A DNA stretch of 64,000 bases from Flavobacterium cheongpyeongense (GTDB lineage Bacteria > Bacteroidota > Bacteroidia > Flavobacteriales > Flavobacteriaceae): NCBI RefSeq assembly GCF_003202435.1, contig NZ_QJHK01000007.1:124001-188000 (forward strand). Reading direction: 5' to 3'. The notes below the pieces were generated by a model that saw only the letters and a list, made by a program, of their open reading frames with translations, did no database searches and had not been told where the DNA came from. Below, piece after piece: positions 25,228 through 35,189 of the stretch (positions are counted from its first letter, which is position 1; every line of letters starts with the position of its first letter). Position numbers and translations under genes: made by a program.

Positions 25228-26001
25228 ATGAAAAAATCAACACTCTTATTTTTAGTTACCATGCTTTTTTTTGGTAGTATGAAAGCACAATTAAAAACTG
25301 TAAAATACAGCGACGGAGATCAGGTTCTAAATGGATTATCCATAAAATCAGCTAAAAAGAACCAACAAAATCCTGGGGTTTTGCTTTTGCCGGCATGGCT
25401 CGGAATAGACAATGCTTCAAAAGAAATTGCGGAAGATTTATCAAAACTGGGCTATACCGTTTTCATAGCGGATATTTATGGAGAAGGAAATTATCCGAAA
25501 AATACTTCTGACGCAGGAAAACAGGCAGGATTTTACAAAAACAACTATCTGGCTTATCAAAAAAGAATTCAACTGGCTTTGGATCAGTTAATCCAATCTG
25601 GTGCGAATGCTGACAATATCGTAGCAATCGGATATTGTTTTGGAGGAACAGGAGTTTTGGAAGCTGCACGAGGAGGACTAAAGCTAAAGGGTGTAGCATC
25701 TTTTCACGGTGGTTTAGGCAAGGATTCTGTCAGAAAAACCGAATCGATTTCAACTAAAGTTTTAGTATGCCACGGAGCGGATGACCCATTTGTTTCAAAA
25801 GAAGAAATTGCTTCTTTTCAACAGGAAATGCGCGATTCAAAAGCAGACTGGCAAATGATTTACTATGCAAATTCAGTACATTCATTTACAAATCCGGAAG
25901 CTGGAAATGATAATTCTAAGGGTGCTGCCTATAATGCAGTTGCAGCAAAAAGAGCATTTGAACATTTACAGCTTTTTTTGAATGAGACACTTAAAAAATA
26001 A
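25228..26001 (+). CDS. Dienelactone hydrolase family protein, exported
   Basis: The ATG at 25228 gives a 257-residue protein with a clean signal peptide (residues 1-20, ending SMKAQ). A TTG at 25207 would add seven residues before it and spoil the signal. The alpha/beta-hydrolase triad is visible: Cys137 in GYCFGG, Asp185 or 186 in HGADDPF and His218 in NSVHSF. Cysteine as nucleophile is the mark of the dienelactone hydrolase family. The protein acts outside the cytoplasm and the substrate is unknown. It is followed after 20 bases by an exported M28 peptidase, probably in one transcript. Confidence 0.85.
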   Translation: MKKSTLLFLVTMLFFGSMKAQLKTVKYSDGDQVLNGLSIKSAKKNQQNPGVLLLPAWLGIDNASKEIAEDLSKLGYTVFIADIYGEGNYPKNTSDAGKQAGFYKNNYLAYQKRIQLALDQLIQSGANADNIVAIGYCFGGTGVLEAARGGLKLKGVASFHGGLGKDSVRKTESISTKVLVCHGADDPFVSKEEIASFQQEMRDSKADWQMIYYANSVHSFTNPEAGNDNSKGAAYNAVAAKRAFEHLQLFLNETLKK

Positions 26002-26021
26002 TTCCATTATAGAAATTTAGA

Positions 26022-27038
26022 ATGAAAAAAATTGCAATTTTATTATTTGTTGTTTCTGCATTTTCATGTAAAAACACCCAATCGGTTATTTCTAAAGATA
26101 ATTCAGACCCAGCCAAATACATTAAATATATTTCTGAAAAAGATTTAAAAACCATGCTCTACGTTGTGGCTTCTGATGAAATGGAAGGCCGTGAAACGGG
26201 CTCAAAAGGACAAAAGAAAGCAGGACTTTACATGATAGAGCAATACAAAAAAAACGGAATTCCGTTTCCAAAAGGAGCTACTGATTATTACCAACCTATT
26301 CCTGCATCTTTTTTAAATGCAAGACACAATGAAAACCTGCCGGATTCAGAGAATATTTGGGCATTCATTGAAGGTTCAGAAAAACCGAATGAAGTTCTGG
26401 TAATCTCTGCTCATTATGACCATGTCGGTATCCAGAATGGTGAAGTTTATAATGGTGCTGATGATGATGGTTCAGGAACAGTAGCTATATTACAAATGGC
26501 GAAAGCTTTTGCAAAAGCAAAAAAAGACGGACACGGCCCAAAACGTTCTATTTTATTTCTGCACGTAACAGGTGAAGAGCACGGGTTGCATGGTTCGAGA
26601 TATTACTCTGAAAATCCATTATTTCCTTTAACAAGCACAATAGCTGATATTAATATTGATATGATTGGACGCCGCGATACAGAACATGCTAAAACAAACA
26701 ATTACGTATATGTAATTGGAGCTGACAGACTATCTACTGATTTACACAAGGCTGTTGTATCACAAAACGACAAATACATCAAAATGGATTTGGATTTTAA
26801 ATTCAATGATCCTAAAGACCCAAATCGTTTTTACGAACGCTCTGACCACTATAACTTTGCAAAACATGGTATTCCGGCGGTTTTCTTTTTTAATGGAGTT
26901 CATGAAGATTACCATGGAAAAGATGATATAGCAGAAAAAATTGAATTTGATGCGTTGACTAAAAGAACCCAACTGGCTTTTGTTGTTGCCTGGGAACTGG
27001 CAAACAGGGAGAATAGACTCATAGTTGATAAAAAATAA
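26022..27038 (+). CDS. M28 family zinc aminopeptidase, lipoprotein
   Basis: The 338-residue protein begins MKKIAILLFVVSAFSC, a lipoprotein signal with Cys16 as lipidation site. The M28 di-zinc ligands are visible in order: SAHYDHVG (His, Asp), GADDDGSG (Asp), TGEEHGLHGS (catalytic and metal Glu), NIDMIGR (Asp) and EDYHGKDD (His). It removes N-terminal amino acids from peptides in the periplasm or at the cell surface. It follows the dienelactone-hydrolase gene by 20 bases and ends before a strong bidirectional terminator. Confidence 0.9.
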   Translation: MKKIAILLFVVSAFSCKNTQSVISKDNSDPAKYIKYISEKDLKTMLYVVASDEMEGRETGSKGQKKAGLYMIEQYKKNGIPFPKGATDYYQPIPASFLNARHNENLPDSENIWAFIEGSEKPNEVLVISAHYDHVGIQNGEVYNGADDDGSGTVAILQMAKAFAKAKKDGHGPKRSILFLHVTGEEHGLHGSRYYSENPLFPLTSTIADINIDMIGRRDTEHAKTNNYVYVIGADRLSTDLHKAVVSQNDKYIKMDLDFKFNDPKDPNRFYERSDHYNFAKHGIPAVFFFNGVHEDYHGKDDIAEKIEFDALTKRTQLAFVVAWELANRENRLIVDKK

Positions 27039-27146
27039 TTCAATACCATTTGTGCGTGCATATAAAAACAGCATAAACATGCATAAATGATATAAATTAC
27101 TGAGATTCTGAGTAGACTCTAGGTTTATTTTTTTAGATTTAAGCAT

Positions 27147-27185
27147 AAAAAAAAGGATGAAATACATAATCTCATCCTTTTTTTT
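27147..27185. terminator. Bidirectional terminator between M28 peptidase and rho
   Basis: AAAAGGATGA and TCATCCTTTT form a perfect stem extended by A and T runs on each side (27147-27160 with 27172-27185). It sits between two convergent genes. Confidence 0.85.
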
Positions 27186-27231
27186 ACTATAGCACACTAA
27201 AGCTCAATAAATTAAAAACTCAGAACCTTTA

Positions 27232-29025
27232 TTAATCATTCATCGAAATCAAAAACTCTTCGTTGTTTCTGGTTTTCTTGAAACGGTCGTTTACGAAATC
27301 CATAGATTCTACAGGGTTCATATCTGATAAATATTTACGCATGATCCACATTCTTTGCAGGGTTTTTTCATCTAACAATAAATCGTCACGACGTGTACTT
27401 GAAGACGTAAGATCGATTGCTGGGAAAATACGCTTATTGGCAATTTTACGATCTAACTGAAGTTCCATGTTACCAGTTCCTTTAAATTCTTCAAAGATAA
27501 CTTCATCCATTTTAGAACCCGTTTCTGTCAAAGCTGTTGCAATGATACTCAAAGAACCACCGTTTTCTACATTTCGGGCTGCCCCAAAGAAACGTTTTGG
27601 CTTTTGTAATGCATTAGCATCAACACCACCACTTAAAACTTTACCTGATGCAGGCTGAACGGTATTGTAAGCTCTTGCCAAACGTGTGATCGAATCTAAT
27701 AAGATCACGACATCATGGCCGCATTCTACCAGACGCTTTGCTTTTTCAAGTACAATATTTGCAATTTTAACGTGTTCTTGTGGTTCTCTGTCAAAAGTAG
27801 AAGCGATAACCTCTCCACGTACATTTCTTTGCATGTCTGTTACTTCCTCAGGACGTTCATCGATCAAAAGAACAATCAGATAAACTTCCGGATGATTGGC
27901 TGCAATGGCATTAGCAATGTCTTTTAGTAACATTGTTTTACCAGTTTTCGGTTGTGCAACTATCATACCGCGCTGACCTTTACCTATAGGGGAAAACAAA
28001 TCAATAATACGGGTTGAAACTGAACTACCTTTTTCGGCTAACTTAAATTTTTCTGAAGGAAAAACCGGGGTTAAATGTTCAAACGAAACTCTGTCGCGAA
28101 CTACCTGCGGATCGTGTCCATTAATTTTTAACACACGAACAAGAGGGAAAAATTTCTCACCTTCTTTTGGCGGACGAACTACTCCTTTTACGGTATCTCC
28201 TGTTTTGAGACCGAATAATCTGATTTGCGAAGTTGACAAATAAATATCGTCTGGAGAAGCTAAATAATTATAATCTGATGACCGTAAGAATCCGTATCCG
28301 TCAGGCATCATTTCAAGAACGCCTTCACTTTCAATAATTCCGTCAAATTCAAAGTCTGAATCTCTGAAATTATTATTCTTTTTATTTTTATGATTTGGAT
28401 TTTGGTTGCCGTTATTTCCGTTTCCATTCCCATTTTGATTTGGGTTCTGGTTTGGATTTTTATTTTGATTCGGATTGATCTTTTTTACCGGAGCAGTTTG
28501 TTCCTTTTTTTCTGCAATTGGAGTTGGTTCGGTGTTTTCACTCTCAACTGTTTGCTCAGGACTGCTTTCTTTTACAGTTTCTTTTTCTTTTTGTTGAGCA
28601 ACTTTCTTCTCGTAAGCAGATTTATTAAATTTTACGATTTTGGGTTCTTTTATCTCTAGTGTTGACTTCTCAACAAGTTCTTCAGCTTTTGGAGCTTCCT
28701 GAATTTTTGCTTTTTGTCTGGAAATTGCCGGTCTTTCAATTTTTTCAGGAGTTTCCTCTACTTTATCAAATTCTAAAACGGGAGCATTTTTGCTTATTGC
28801 CGTTTTTTTCACAGGAACAATTCGTGCTCTTTTTGGTTTGTCATCAGCTATTTCTGCCTGGTCAACAGCAGGTAAAGGCGGTGCTAAAGTTGCTTCCTGG
28901 TGCGCTAAAATCTGACTGATTAAAGTCTCTTTTTTAACACCATTAAACTTTATAGTTTTAGCTAATTTAGCTATTTCTTGAAGCTCAGAAAGCTTCATTT
29001 CTTTTAATGCAGAAATATCAAACAT
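27232..29025 (-). CDS. rho: Transcription termination factor Rho with long disordered insertion
   Basis: The 597-residue protein has a Rho_N helix-extension-helix (residues 1-43, [18 protein letters not shown]), a long disordered insert (about 45-222) and the conserved body. The RNA-binding fold begins [15 protein letters not shown], Walker A is QPKTGKT, Walker [16 protein letters not shown], and [20 protein letters not shown] forms the Q-loop/R-loop region. Residues 184-219 of the insert are mostly Asn, Gln, Pro and Gly. Rho is a hexameric RNA helicase that ends transcription. Bacteroidota Rho proteins often carry such inserts. It is divergent from DUF4293, a common arrangement in Flavobacteria. 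Confidence 0.96.
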   Translation of the reverse strand: MFDISALKEMKLSELQEIAKLAKTIKFNGVKKETLISQILAHQEATLAPPLPAVDQAEIADDKPKRARIVPVKKTAISKNAPVLEFDKVEETPEKIERPAISRQKAKIQEAPKAEELVEKSTLEIKEPKIVKFNKSAYEKKVAQQKEKETVKESSPEQTVESENTEPTPIAEKKEQTAPVKKINPNQNKNPNQNPNQNGNGNGNNGNQNPNHKNKKNNNFRDSDFEFDGIIESEGVLEMMPDGYGFLRSSDYNYLASPDDIYLSTSQIRLFGLKTGDTVKGVVRPPKEGEKFFPLVRVLKINGHDPQVVRDRVSFEHLTPVFPSEKFKLAEKGSSVSTRIIDLFSPIGKGQRGMIVAQPKTGKTMLLKDIANAIAANHPEVYLIVLLIDERPEEVTDMQRNVRGEVIASTFDREPQEHVKIANIVLEKAKRLVECGHDVVILLDSITRLARAYNTVQPASGKVLSGGVDANALQKPKRFFGAARNVENGGSLSIIATALTETGSKMDEVIFEEFKGTGNMELQLDRKIANKRIFPAIDLTSSSTRRDDLLLDEKTLQRMWIMRKYLSDMNPVESMDFVNDRFKKTRNNEEFLISMND

Positions 29026-29209
29026 GAATGTTCTATGAATTTAATTATTTTAAAGGAAATACTGTAAAAAGAATAGGTAGATAATTATTTTTGAATTGAC
29101 CGCAGTATGAAGTGCTTACGGTATTATGATGCAATAATACGAATAAAATTTTATCATACAATAGTATTTATAAAAAAGAAAATATATTTTTGTAAAACAA
29201 TTTCAGGTC

Positions 29210-29623
29210 ATGATACAACGAATTCAAACTATATATTTACTGCTGACGTTTTTGATAAACGGAGTATTACTGTTTTTTGTTCCTCTTTGGACATCTAATA
29301 ATGGAAAGCCTTTTTATTTTATGCAGGATCAGTTTTACACTATTTTACTGGGTTTGAGTACGATGCTTACTATTATAAGTATCATTTCATATAAAAAAAG
29401 ACAAAATCAGTTTGTCATGGGCAGGCTGAACATCATATTAAATTTAATTTTATTAGGATTATTTGTATATCGGTCACTAAATTTATCTGGAGAAGCAGCT
29501 ACTGTTTCAGAGAAAGGTATTGGGATGTTTCTACCAATTGTTGCTATCGTATTATTAGTTTTAGCTAATAAGGCCATCAAAAAGGATGAAGATCTTGTAA
29601 AATCTGTGGATCGTTTGAGATAA
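29210..29623 (+). CDS. DUF4293 family membrane protein
   Basis: The 137-residue protein has four hydrophobic segments (about residues 7-27, 44-62, 73-92 and 106-124) and starts MIQRIQTIYLLLTFLINGVL, the characteristic N-terminus of DUF4293. It is an inner-membrane protein of unknown function, widespread in Flavobacteriia and commonly placed beside rho as here. TATTTTTG about 20 bases before the ATG may be its -7 box. A strong terminator follows the stop. Confidence 0.85.
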   Translation: MIQRIQTIYLLLTFLINGVLLFFVPLWTSNNGKPFYFMQDQFYTILLGLSTMLTIISIISYKKRQNQFVMGRLNIILNLILLGLFVYRSLNLSGEAATVSEKGIGMFLPIVAIVLLVLANKAIKKDEDLVKSVDRLR

Positions 29624-29653
29624 ACCTATAAACTTAGTTTATTGCGCGAAGAG

Positions 29654-29682
29654 AACCCGAATTGTATGATTCGGGTTTTTTT
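29654..29682 (+). terminator. Terminator of DUF4293
   Basis: AACCCGAAT (29654-29662) and ATTCGGGTT (29669-29677) form a 9-base-pair stem with a 6-base loop and a following T-run. Confidence 0.9.
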
Positions 29683-29789
29683 GTGCAAATCCCACTACAT
29701 TTGTCAAACAAAAAAGAAAATAAATTCCAGAAATTCAATATTATAAGTAGATTTTTCATAATTTCGCTATTGTTATTTCAAATTTATTT

Positions 29790-30455
29790 ATGACACATAA
29801 AATAAGAATACACCTCGCCGATGACCATTTGGTACTTATTGATGGATTAACAAATTTATTAAGTACTGTTTCTGAATTCGAAATTGTAGGTTCATCCTCA
29901 AATGGTTTGAATATTTTTGATGAAGTAACAGCCAATAACACTCACATTCTGGTATTAGACCTGAGTATGCCTGAAAAAGACGGAATTGAAGTCTTAAAGG
30001 AGTTCCAACAAAAAGGATATCCTTGCAAGGTTATCATTTTATCAAGCTATGATGATTTAAAAATCATCAGAGAGGTAATGAATTTAGGTGCCAGTGGTTA
30101 TCTGACAAAAAAATGCGCAGGCGAGAATATAATTGAAGCTATTGAAGTAGTTAATCAGGGGGAAGAATATTTTTGCAACTCCGTAAGAGAAAAGATCTTC
30201 AATACTTTTACAGAAAACAATCCTAAATTAAACAAAAAGAATATTGTTCCCGAAAACTCAATTCTATCATGTCGCGAATTAGAAATTATAACTCTGATTT
30301 CACTTGAATACACTGGTAAGGAGATTAGTGAACAGTTGTTTATCAGTACCAATACTGTAGAAACACATCGCAAAAATATCATGAAAAAGCTTCAAACAAA
30401 AAACACAATTGGACTTGTAAAATATGCTATTAAAAACAATTTAATAAAATCTTAA
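29790..30455 (+). CDS. NarL/FixJ-type response regulator
   Basis: The 221-residue protein has a receiver domain (residues 1-120) with acidic pair DD at 11-12, phosphoacceptor Asp57 in VLDLSMP and Lys near KKCAGEN. The C-terminal LuxR-type HTH (about 150-215) reads LSCRELEIITLISLEYTGKE, then NTVETHRKNIMKKL. It is a DNA-binding output protein phosphorylated by a HisKA_3-type kinase. The TPR kinase gene begins 180 bases downstream, and a second kinase follows, so one regulator may serve both. Confidence 0.93.
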   Translation: MTHKIRIHLADDHLVLIDGLTNLLSTVSEFEIVGSSSNGLNIFDEVTANNTHILVLDLSMPEKDGIEVLKEFQQKGYPCKVIILSSYDDLKIIREVMNLGASGYLTKKCAGENIIEAIEVVNQGEEYFCNSVREKIFNTFTENNPKLNKKNIVPENSILSCRELEIITLISLEYTGKEISEQLFISTNTVETHRKNIMKKLQTKNTIGLVKYAIKNNLIKS

Positions 30456-30635
30456 AATTGTCTTTTAAAAAAAACTTCAGCTTTTGCATAATGAACATAT
30501 AAATTACTAAAACATTCTTGTAATATTGCCAATCTTAGAATATTTAAAATCATGCAATAAAAAGTACCATATTAAATTATGACACATTTGATTTTAAATT
30601 TTTTAAACTATATTTTTATACACTAATTTCTAACT

Positions 30636-32324
30636 ATGTTGGCTTTTCGCAATTTTATAACTCTATTTTGGATATTCCTGTTTTCTATTCCTGTTATAGG
30701 TCAAAAAAAAAGTTTCACAGAAAAAGAACTAACAAAACTTTATAATGAAGCCACTGCAAACCTTCATAAAGAAAATTACGAAAAATCGCTCATACAATCC
30801 AGACAACTCTTAAATCATTCTCTTTTATTACAAAACCACAACTTAATTGGAAAAGCCTACAATACAATTGCTGCCAATTTTGATGGAATATCCGAACCAG
30901 AAAAAGCGCTTTTTTATTACAAAAAAAGTCTGATATATGCTGAAAAGTCGAATAATTTAGAACTTCAAAACTGGCTTTACAATAACATTGGTAATATTTA
31001 TTGTTTTGACAAGAAAAAATACGAAAAAGGAATTTCTTATTACATAAAGTCACTATATTATAGCCGGGCAACTAATGATTCAGCACAGGTTTTTTTTACA
31101 AAACTTAATATCGCCTGGGCTTATTTCGACATTGGACGTTTTTCTGAAGGATATCCTTACCTGAAATACATCAATAAATACAACCATAAATACGGTATAG
31201 AAACAACTGTTGCCGTTACCGACATGCTTAATGGTATGTATTATACTTACAAAAATAACAAGCAAAAAGCAGATTACAGTTTTAAAAAGGGAATAAAAAA
31301 TGCCATTAAGTATGATGAAAAATCAGACTTATGTTATATTTATCAGGAATATTCAAAATTTTTATCTAAAAATAAAAATTTTGAAGCCGCATACAAAACC
31401 CTGTATTTATTTCAGCTGTTAAACGATGAAATCAATCTTGAAGACAAAGCCAAAAAAGCAAAAATTGCAGGAATCAATCTCGAAATAGATGAATATAAAC
31501 GGGAAATAGATAAAATGGGGATTGAAAGCAAAAGAAGGGAAAAATTATTTCATTCTGAAAGTGCCCGCAAAAACAAGATGACAACTATCATCTTATCCTT
31601 ATTCTTGATCAGTCTTATTTTATTTTACTTTTTTTATCAAAACACAAAACTGAAACAAAAAAACAGAATTAAGGATATACAAAATAAAATACATCAGAAT
31701 ATTATTAATGCCAGTATTGACGGGCAGGAAAGCGAACGCAAAAAAGTTGCGTTATTTTTACATGATACTATCAGTGCTTCCTTATCATCTGCCGGAATGC
31801 ACCTGAATGTGTTTTTAGCGCAACATGACAGCCTTTCTGATGAAATTACAAAAACAAAATTAATATTAGACGAAACCCATGATAAGGTACGTGATCTTTC
31901 GCATGATCTTATCCCTAGCTTATTAGCCCGTTTTGGATTATTATATGCTTTGGATGATTTATGCGAAAAATACTCCAATTCAACTTTGCATTTTGAATAC
32001 CAGAATACTATTCCAATCAAAAAAAGATATACTGAGAAATTTGAAACGAGGCTCTATTTTATCATTTCTGAACTTCTAAATAACATCATCAAACACAGTG
32101 AGGCCAGTAGGGCTGAAGTTTCATTGATTGAAAACAATAACGAAATGATTATTGAAATTACTGATAACGGAAAAGGATTTGATACCAATAAGTTTAATTT
32201 TGTTGAAGGTTTTGGCCTTAATCAAATCAAAGCCAGGATAAATAACCTGAATGGGAAGTTTGATGTAAGATCAAAAATTAATGAGGGAACCTCTGTCTTG
32301 ATTAATGTGCCTTTAAATGTTTAA
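30636..32324 (+). CDS. TPR-containing sensor histidine kinase (HisKA_3), copy 1
   Basis: The 562-residue protein has a signal peptide (about 1-22), a TPR-like helical sensor region (about 28-290), one membrane segment (315-334), and a HisKA_3/HATPase pair. The phosphoacceptor is His376 in ALFLHDTISASL. The ATP lid region reads ELLNNIIKHSEASRAEV (N box) and DNGKGFDTN, then GFGLNQIKARI. The TPRs lie outside the cytoplasmic membrane. The kinase half is nearly identical to that of the gene at 32821, and the NarL-type regulator is just upstream. The signal sensed is unknown. Confidence 0.9.
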   Translation: MLAFRNFITLFWIFLFSIPVIGQKKSFTEKELTKLYNEATANLHKENYEKSLIQSRQLLNHSLLLQNHNLIGKAYNTIAANFDGISEPEKALFYYKKSLIYAEKSNNLELQNWLYNNIGNIYCFDKKKYEKGISYYIKSLYYSRATNDSAQVFFTKLNIAWAYFDIGRFSEGYPYLKYINKYNHKYGIETTVAVTDMLNGMYYTYKNNKQKADYSFKKGIKNAIKYDEKSDLCYIYQEYSKFLSKNKNFEAAYKTLYLFQLLNDEINLEDKAKKAKIAGINLEIDEYKREIDKMGIESKRREKLFHSESARKNKMTTIILSLFLISLILFYFFYQNTKLKQKNRIKDIQNKIHQNIINASIDGQESERKKVALFLHDTISASLSSAGMHLNVFLAQHDSLSDEITKTKLILDETHDKVRDLSHDLIPSLLARFGLLYALDDLCEKYSNSTLHFEYQNTIPIKKRYTEKFETRLYFIISELLNNIIKHSEASRAEVSLIENNNEMIIEITDNGKGFDTNKFNFVEGFGLNQIKARINNLNGKFDVRSKINEGTSVLINVPLNV

Positions 32325-32355
32325 ATCACTTTTTAAGTTTTAAGTATTTTAAATA

Positions 32356-32387
32356 AAAAACGCTTCTAAAATATTAGAGGCGTTTTT
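32356..32387. terminator. Bidirectional terminator after kinase copy 1
   Basis: A 14-base-pair stem with one G-T pair (32356-32369 with 32374-32387) and a 4-base loop has A-run and T-run flanks. It serves the kinase on the plus strand and the small gene on the minus strand. Confidence 0.85.
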
Positions 32388-32425
32388 ATTTTTTACCAAG
32401 TTTTTTGTAAACTAAATTTCAATTA

Positions 32426-32566
32426 TTAAGCGTCAGTTTTTCCACCTTTTCTGTCTTCTTCAGTTTCTTCTTCTTCAGTTTGTTCTTCATCAGCAAAAAA
32501 CAACTGTTTTTGTTCTTCTCTTGCTAATTCCTGAATTTCTGCTACTTCTAAAAATCTCTTTGCCAT
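32426..32566 (-). CDS. Small acidic protein of 46 residues, unrecognised
   Basis: The frame reads MAKRFLEVAEIQELAREEQK, then a Glu/Thr-rich acidic tract, and ends RKGGKTDA. An ATG at 32599 would extend it by eleven residues (MLKKFNLNKYN), but the added codons CTC and AAG are unlike the neighbours, so the shorter form is preferred. The position is telling: it lies on the opposite strand between two paralogous TPR kinases and shares a terminator with the first. The charge pattern (amphipathic helix then acidic tail) and clean codon use argue for a real gene. A signalling peptide or RiPP-like precursor is conceivable; neither is shown. Confidence 0.5.
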   Translation of the reverse strand: MAKRFLEVAEIQELAREEQKQLFFADEEQTEEEETEEDRKGGKTDA

Positions 32567-32820
32567 ATTGTATTTATTTAAGTTAAATTTCTTGAGCATT
32601 TTAAACACTTTAAAGAATTATGTGCTTACAAAATAAATTTTATTTACCATCAAATTATTGTATTAGCCATCATTAAACCCCTATTTTTCGAATATAAAAT
32701 TATGCTAACTACTACACAATTATTAGTTTACAATAATAACATATTTTTTTTAATCAGAATAAATTTAATTATTAAATTTGAACAAAATGTTAAAAAATTA
32801 TACCATAACAATTGTATTAA

Positions 32821-34509
32821 ATGCGTAAAGCCTCATTTATTTCATTACTTCTTTTACAACTAATTTGTTTTAGCAACCCGTTTTATTCTCAAAATAAAAT
32901 CCTGACTAAAAACGAAATTGAGAAATTAGTAACAGATGCTACTGAAAACTGGAAAAATAATGATTATGAAAAATCTTTAAAAAAATCGAGAATCGCCTTA
33001 AAAAATGCCATTGCTATTAATGAATATAATTTAATTGCACGTACTTATAATTTAATAGGCGTAAATTTTGACGATTTACTTATGCTTGATAAGGCGTTTC
33101 CATACTATATAAAAGCTTTATACTATATCAATAAGACAGATAATAATATCTTAAAAAGTAAAATCCATAACAATTTAGCAAACATTTATTTTTTCGAAAA
33201 AAAACAATATCAAAAAGGAATAATCCATTACAAAAAAGCGCTTGAATACTGCAATAGTACATCTGATACGTCATTAATTTATCTTCGAAAACTTAATATT
33301 GCCTGGGCCTATTTTGAAATTAAAGATTTCAAAACAGGTTTGCCTTATTTAAAATATATAAATCAATTTAAAGAATATGGTGATGAATCGACTGATGGTG
33401 CAGTAAATATGCTAAATGGGGTTTACAATGATCATATAAACGATACTGTAAAAGCGAATTTTTATTTTTTAAAAGCTATTGAACTTGGAAAAAAAAGCCA
33501 TGAGAATTTTGATTTATCCATAACACATCAAAAATATGCTGATTTTTTGTTTAAAAAGAAAAATTACAAAAAGGCCTATGAAAATATACTCGAATTTAAT
33601 CGGCTTACTAATGAAATTGATGATTTAGCTAAACAAAAAAAAACAAAACTTGCCGGCGTTAATCTTGAACTGGATGAATTTAAAAGGGAAGTTGACAAAA
33701 TAGAAACAGCCTACAAAAACAAACAAAAATTATTACAGGAAGAACAATCCAAACACAAAAAAATTTTCAGCACAATTGTTCTTTTATTCCTTATTATAAC
33801 CATCTTTTTTTACTTTTTTCATCAATATACAAAACTGAAACAAAAAAACAGGATAAAAAACATTCAGAATAAAATACATCAAAATATTATTAATGCCAGT
33901 ATAGACGGACAGGAAAGTGAACGAAAAAAAGTTGCTTTGTTTTTACACGATACTATTAGTGCTTCTTTGTCATCAGCAGGTATGCACTTGAATGTGTTTT
34001 TATCCCAGCATAACACCGTTCCTGATGAAATCATAAAAACAAAATTTATTCTCGATGAAACACATGACAAAGTAAGGGATCTTTCGCATGATCTTCTGCC
34101 TACTTTACTGGTTCGTTTCGGATTGTTATATGCACTCGATGATTTATGCGAAAAATACTCTAATTCGAATCTGCACTTTGAATATCTGAATACGATTTCA
34201 AACAAAAAAAGATATACAGAGACTTTTGAAACGAGACTTTATTTTATCATTTCAGAGCTCCTCAATAACATCATAAAACACAGTGAGGCCAACAGGGCTG
34301 AAGTTTCACTATCAGAAAACAATAATGAATTAATTATTGAAATTACTGATAACGGAAAAGGATTTGATATAAATGACTTCAATTTTGTTGAAGGATTTGG
34401 CCTTAACCAGATAAAAGCCCGAATCAACAATCTAAATGGCAAATTTGATGTAAATTCAAAAATAAATGAAGGAACTTCGATTAAGATAAGTGTCCCTATT
34501 AGTAGTTAG
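32821..34509 (+). CDS. TPR-containing sensor histidine kinase (HisKA_3), copy 2
   Basis: This protein has exactly the same length (562) and layout as the kinase at 30636: signal peptide (about 1-24), TPR-like region, one membrane segment (about 317-336), and HisKA_3 plus HATPase with His376 in ALFLHDTISASL. The kinase half differs at only a few positions, while the sensor half is clearly more diverged (for example KSRIALKNAIAIN against QSRQLLNHSLLL). It arose by tandem duplication. It has no response regulator of its own nearby, so it probably signals to the NarL-type protein at 29790. Confidence 0.9.
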   Translation: MRKASFISLLLLQLICFSNPFYSQNKILTKNEIEKLVTDATENWKNNDYEKSLKKSRIALKNAIAINEYNLIARTYNLIGVNFDDLLMLDKAFPYYIKALYYINKTDNNILKSKIHNNLANIYFFEKKQYQKGIIHYKKALEYCNSTSDTSLIYLRKLNIAWAYFEIKDFKTGLPYLKYINQFKEYGDESTDGAVNMLNGVYNDHINDTVKANFYFLKAIELGKKSHENFDLSITHQKYADFLFKKKNYKKAYENILEFNRLTNEIDDLAKQKKTKLAGVNLELDEFKREVDKIETAYKNKQKLLQEEQSKHKKIFSTIVLLFLIITIFFYFFHQYTKLKQKNRIKNIQNKIHQNIINASIDGQESERKKVALFLHDTISASLSSAGMHLNVFLSQHNTVPDEIIKTKFILDETHDKVRDLSHDLLPTLLVRFGLLYALDDLCEKYSNSNLHFEYLNTISNKKRYTETFETRLYFIISELLNNIIKHSEANRAEVSLSENNNELIIEITDNGKGFDINDFNFVEGFGLNQIKARINNLNGKFDVNSKINEGTSIKISVPISS

Positions 34510-34573
34510 TCCTTAGTAAATAATGCGTAGTGGATATTCTATTGTAATTAATTCTTAGTAATGAACTGATGAA

Positions 34574-35071
34574 TCACACTCTTTTTTCGATTTCGATAAT
34601 TTCTAAATCTTTTATTTTATCTTTTTCAATTACGAACCGCAACATCGTTCTTACCTGATGAAAACCGCTTTTTCCTGCCGCACCGGGATTCATATGCAAT
34701 AAATTATTTTTTTTATCAAACATCACTTTCAGAATATGCGAATGGCCGCAAATAAATAATTTTGGCGGATTGTTTTTCATTTCTTCTTTAATGGCAGGAT
34801 TATATTTTCCGGGATATCCTCCTATATGCGTCATCCAGACTGAAACATCTTCACAAAAAAAACGATTGTTGAGCGGGAATTCTAATCGGGCCTGTGCATC
34901 ATCGATATTGCCGTAAACACAGCGCAGCGGTTTTAATTTTTTAATGGTATCGGTAACGTTTAAATCGCCAATATCCCCGGCATGCCAGACTTCATCTGCC
35001 TGAGCCACATATTTTAAAATAGTATCATCAATATGACTGTGAGTGTCTGAAAGCAGAAGAATCTTTTTCAT
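34574..35071 (-). CDS. Metallophosphoesterase, YfcE/MJ0936 type
   Basis: The 165-residue protein contains the calcineurin-like metal ligands in order: LSDTHSH, HAGDIGD, YGNIDD (GNxD/E), HIGGYPG and CGHSHIL, followed by NPGAAGKSG. The length and motif set match the small phosphodiesterases of the YfcE family, which hydrolyse phosphodiesters with Mn2+ in the cytoplasm. It converges with the TPR kinase copy 2. The physiological substrate is unknown. Confidence 0.88.
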   Translation of the reverse strand: MKKILLLSDTHSHIDDTILKYVAQADEVWHAGDIGDLNVTDTIKKLKPLRCVYGNIDDAQARLEFPLNNRFFCEDVSVWMTHIGGYPGKYNPAIKEEMKNNPPKLFICGHSHILKVMFDKKNNLLHMNPGAAGKSGFHQVRTMLRFVIEKDKIKDLEIIEIEKRV

Positions 35072-35189
35072 TATAAGGTTCTAATATTTAAAAAAATTGT
35101 AACGTTAAAAGAACCAAAGATACAAAGGTTTTTTCTGTAGATGCACAGCAATATAGGTCTTTCCTTCCTTTTTGAATGGGTATAATTAT

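Noticed and set aside
26760..27197. Minus-strand frame of 145 codons at the end of the M28 gene
   Set aside because: It runs through the bidirectional terminator and overlaps a clear peptidase gene.
28369..28476. Possible tandem repeat or CRISPR-like array in the Asn-rich part of rho
   Set aside because: The repetition is of AAT/AAC codons in one reading frame without spacers; it is protein low complexity.
28390..28919. Plus-strand hydrophobic frames opposite rho
   Set aside because: They mirror the Asn/Gln- and Lys/Glu-rich insert of Rho; apparent membrane segments come from AAT and AAA complements.
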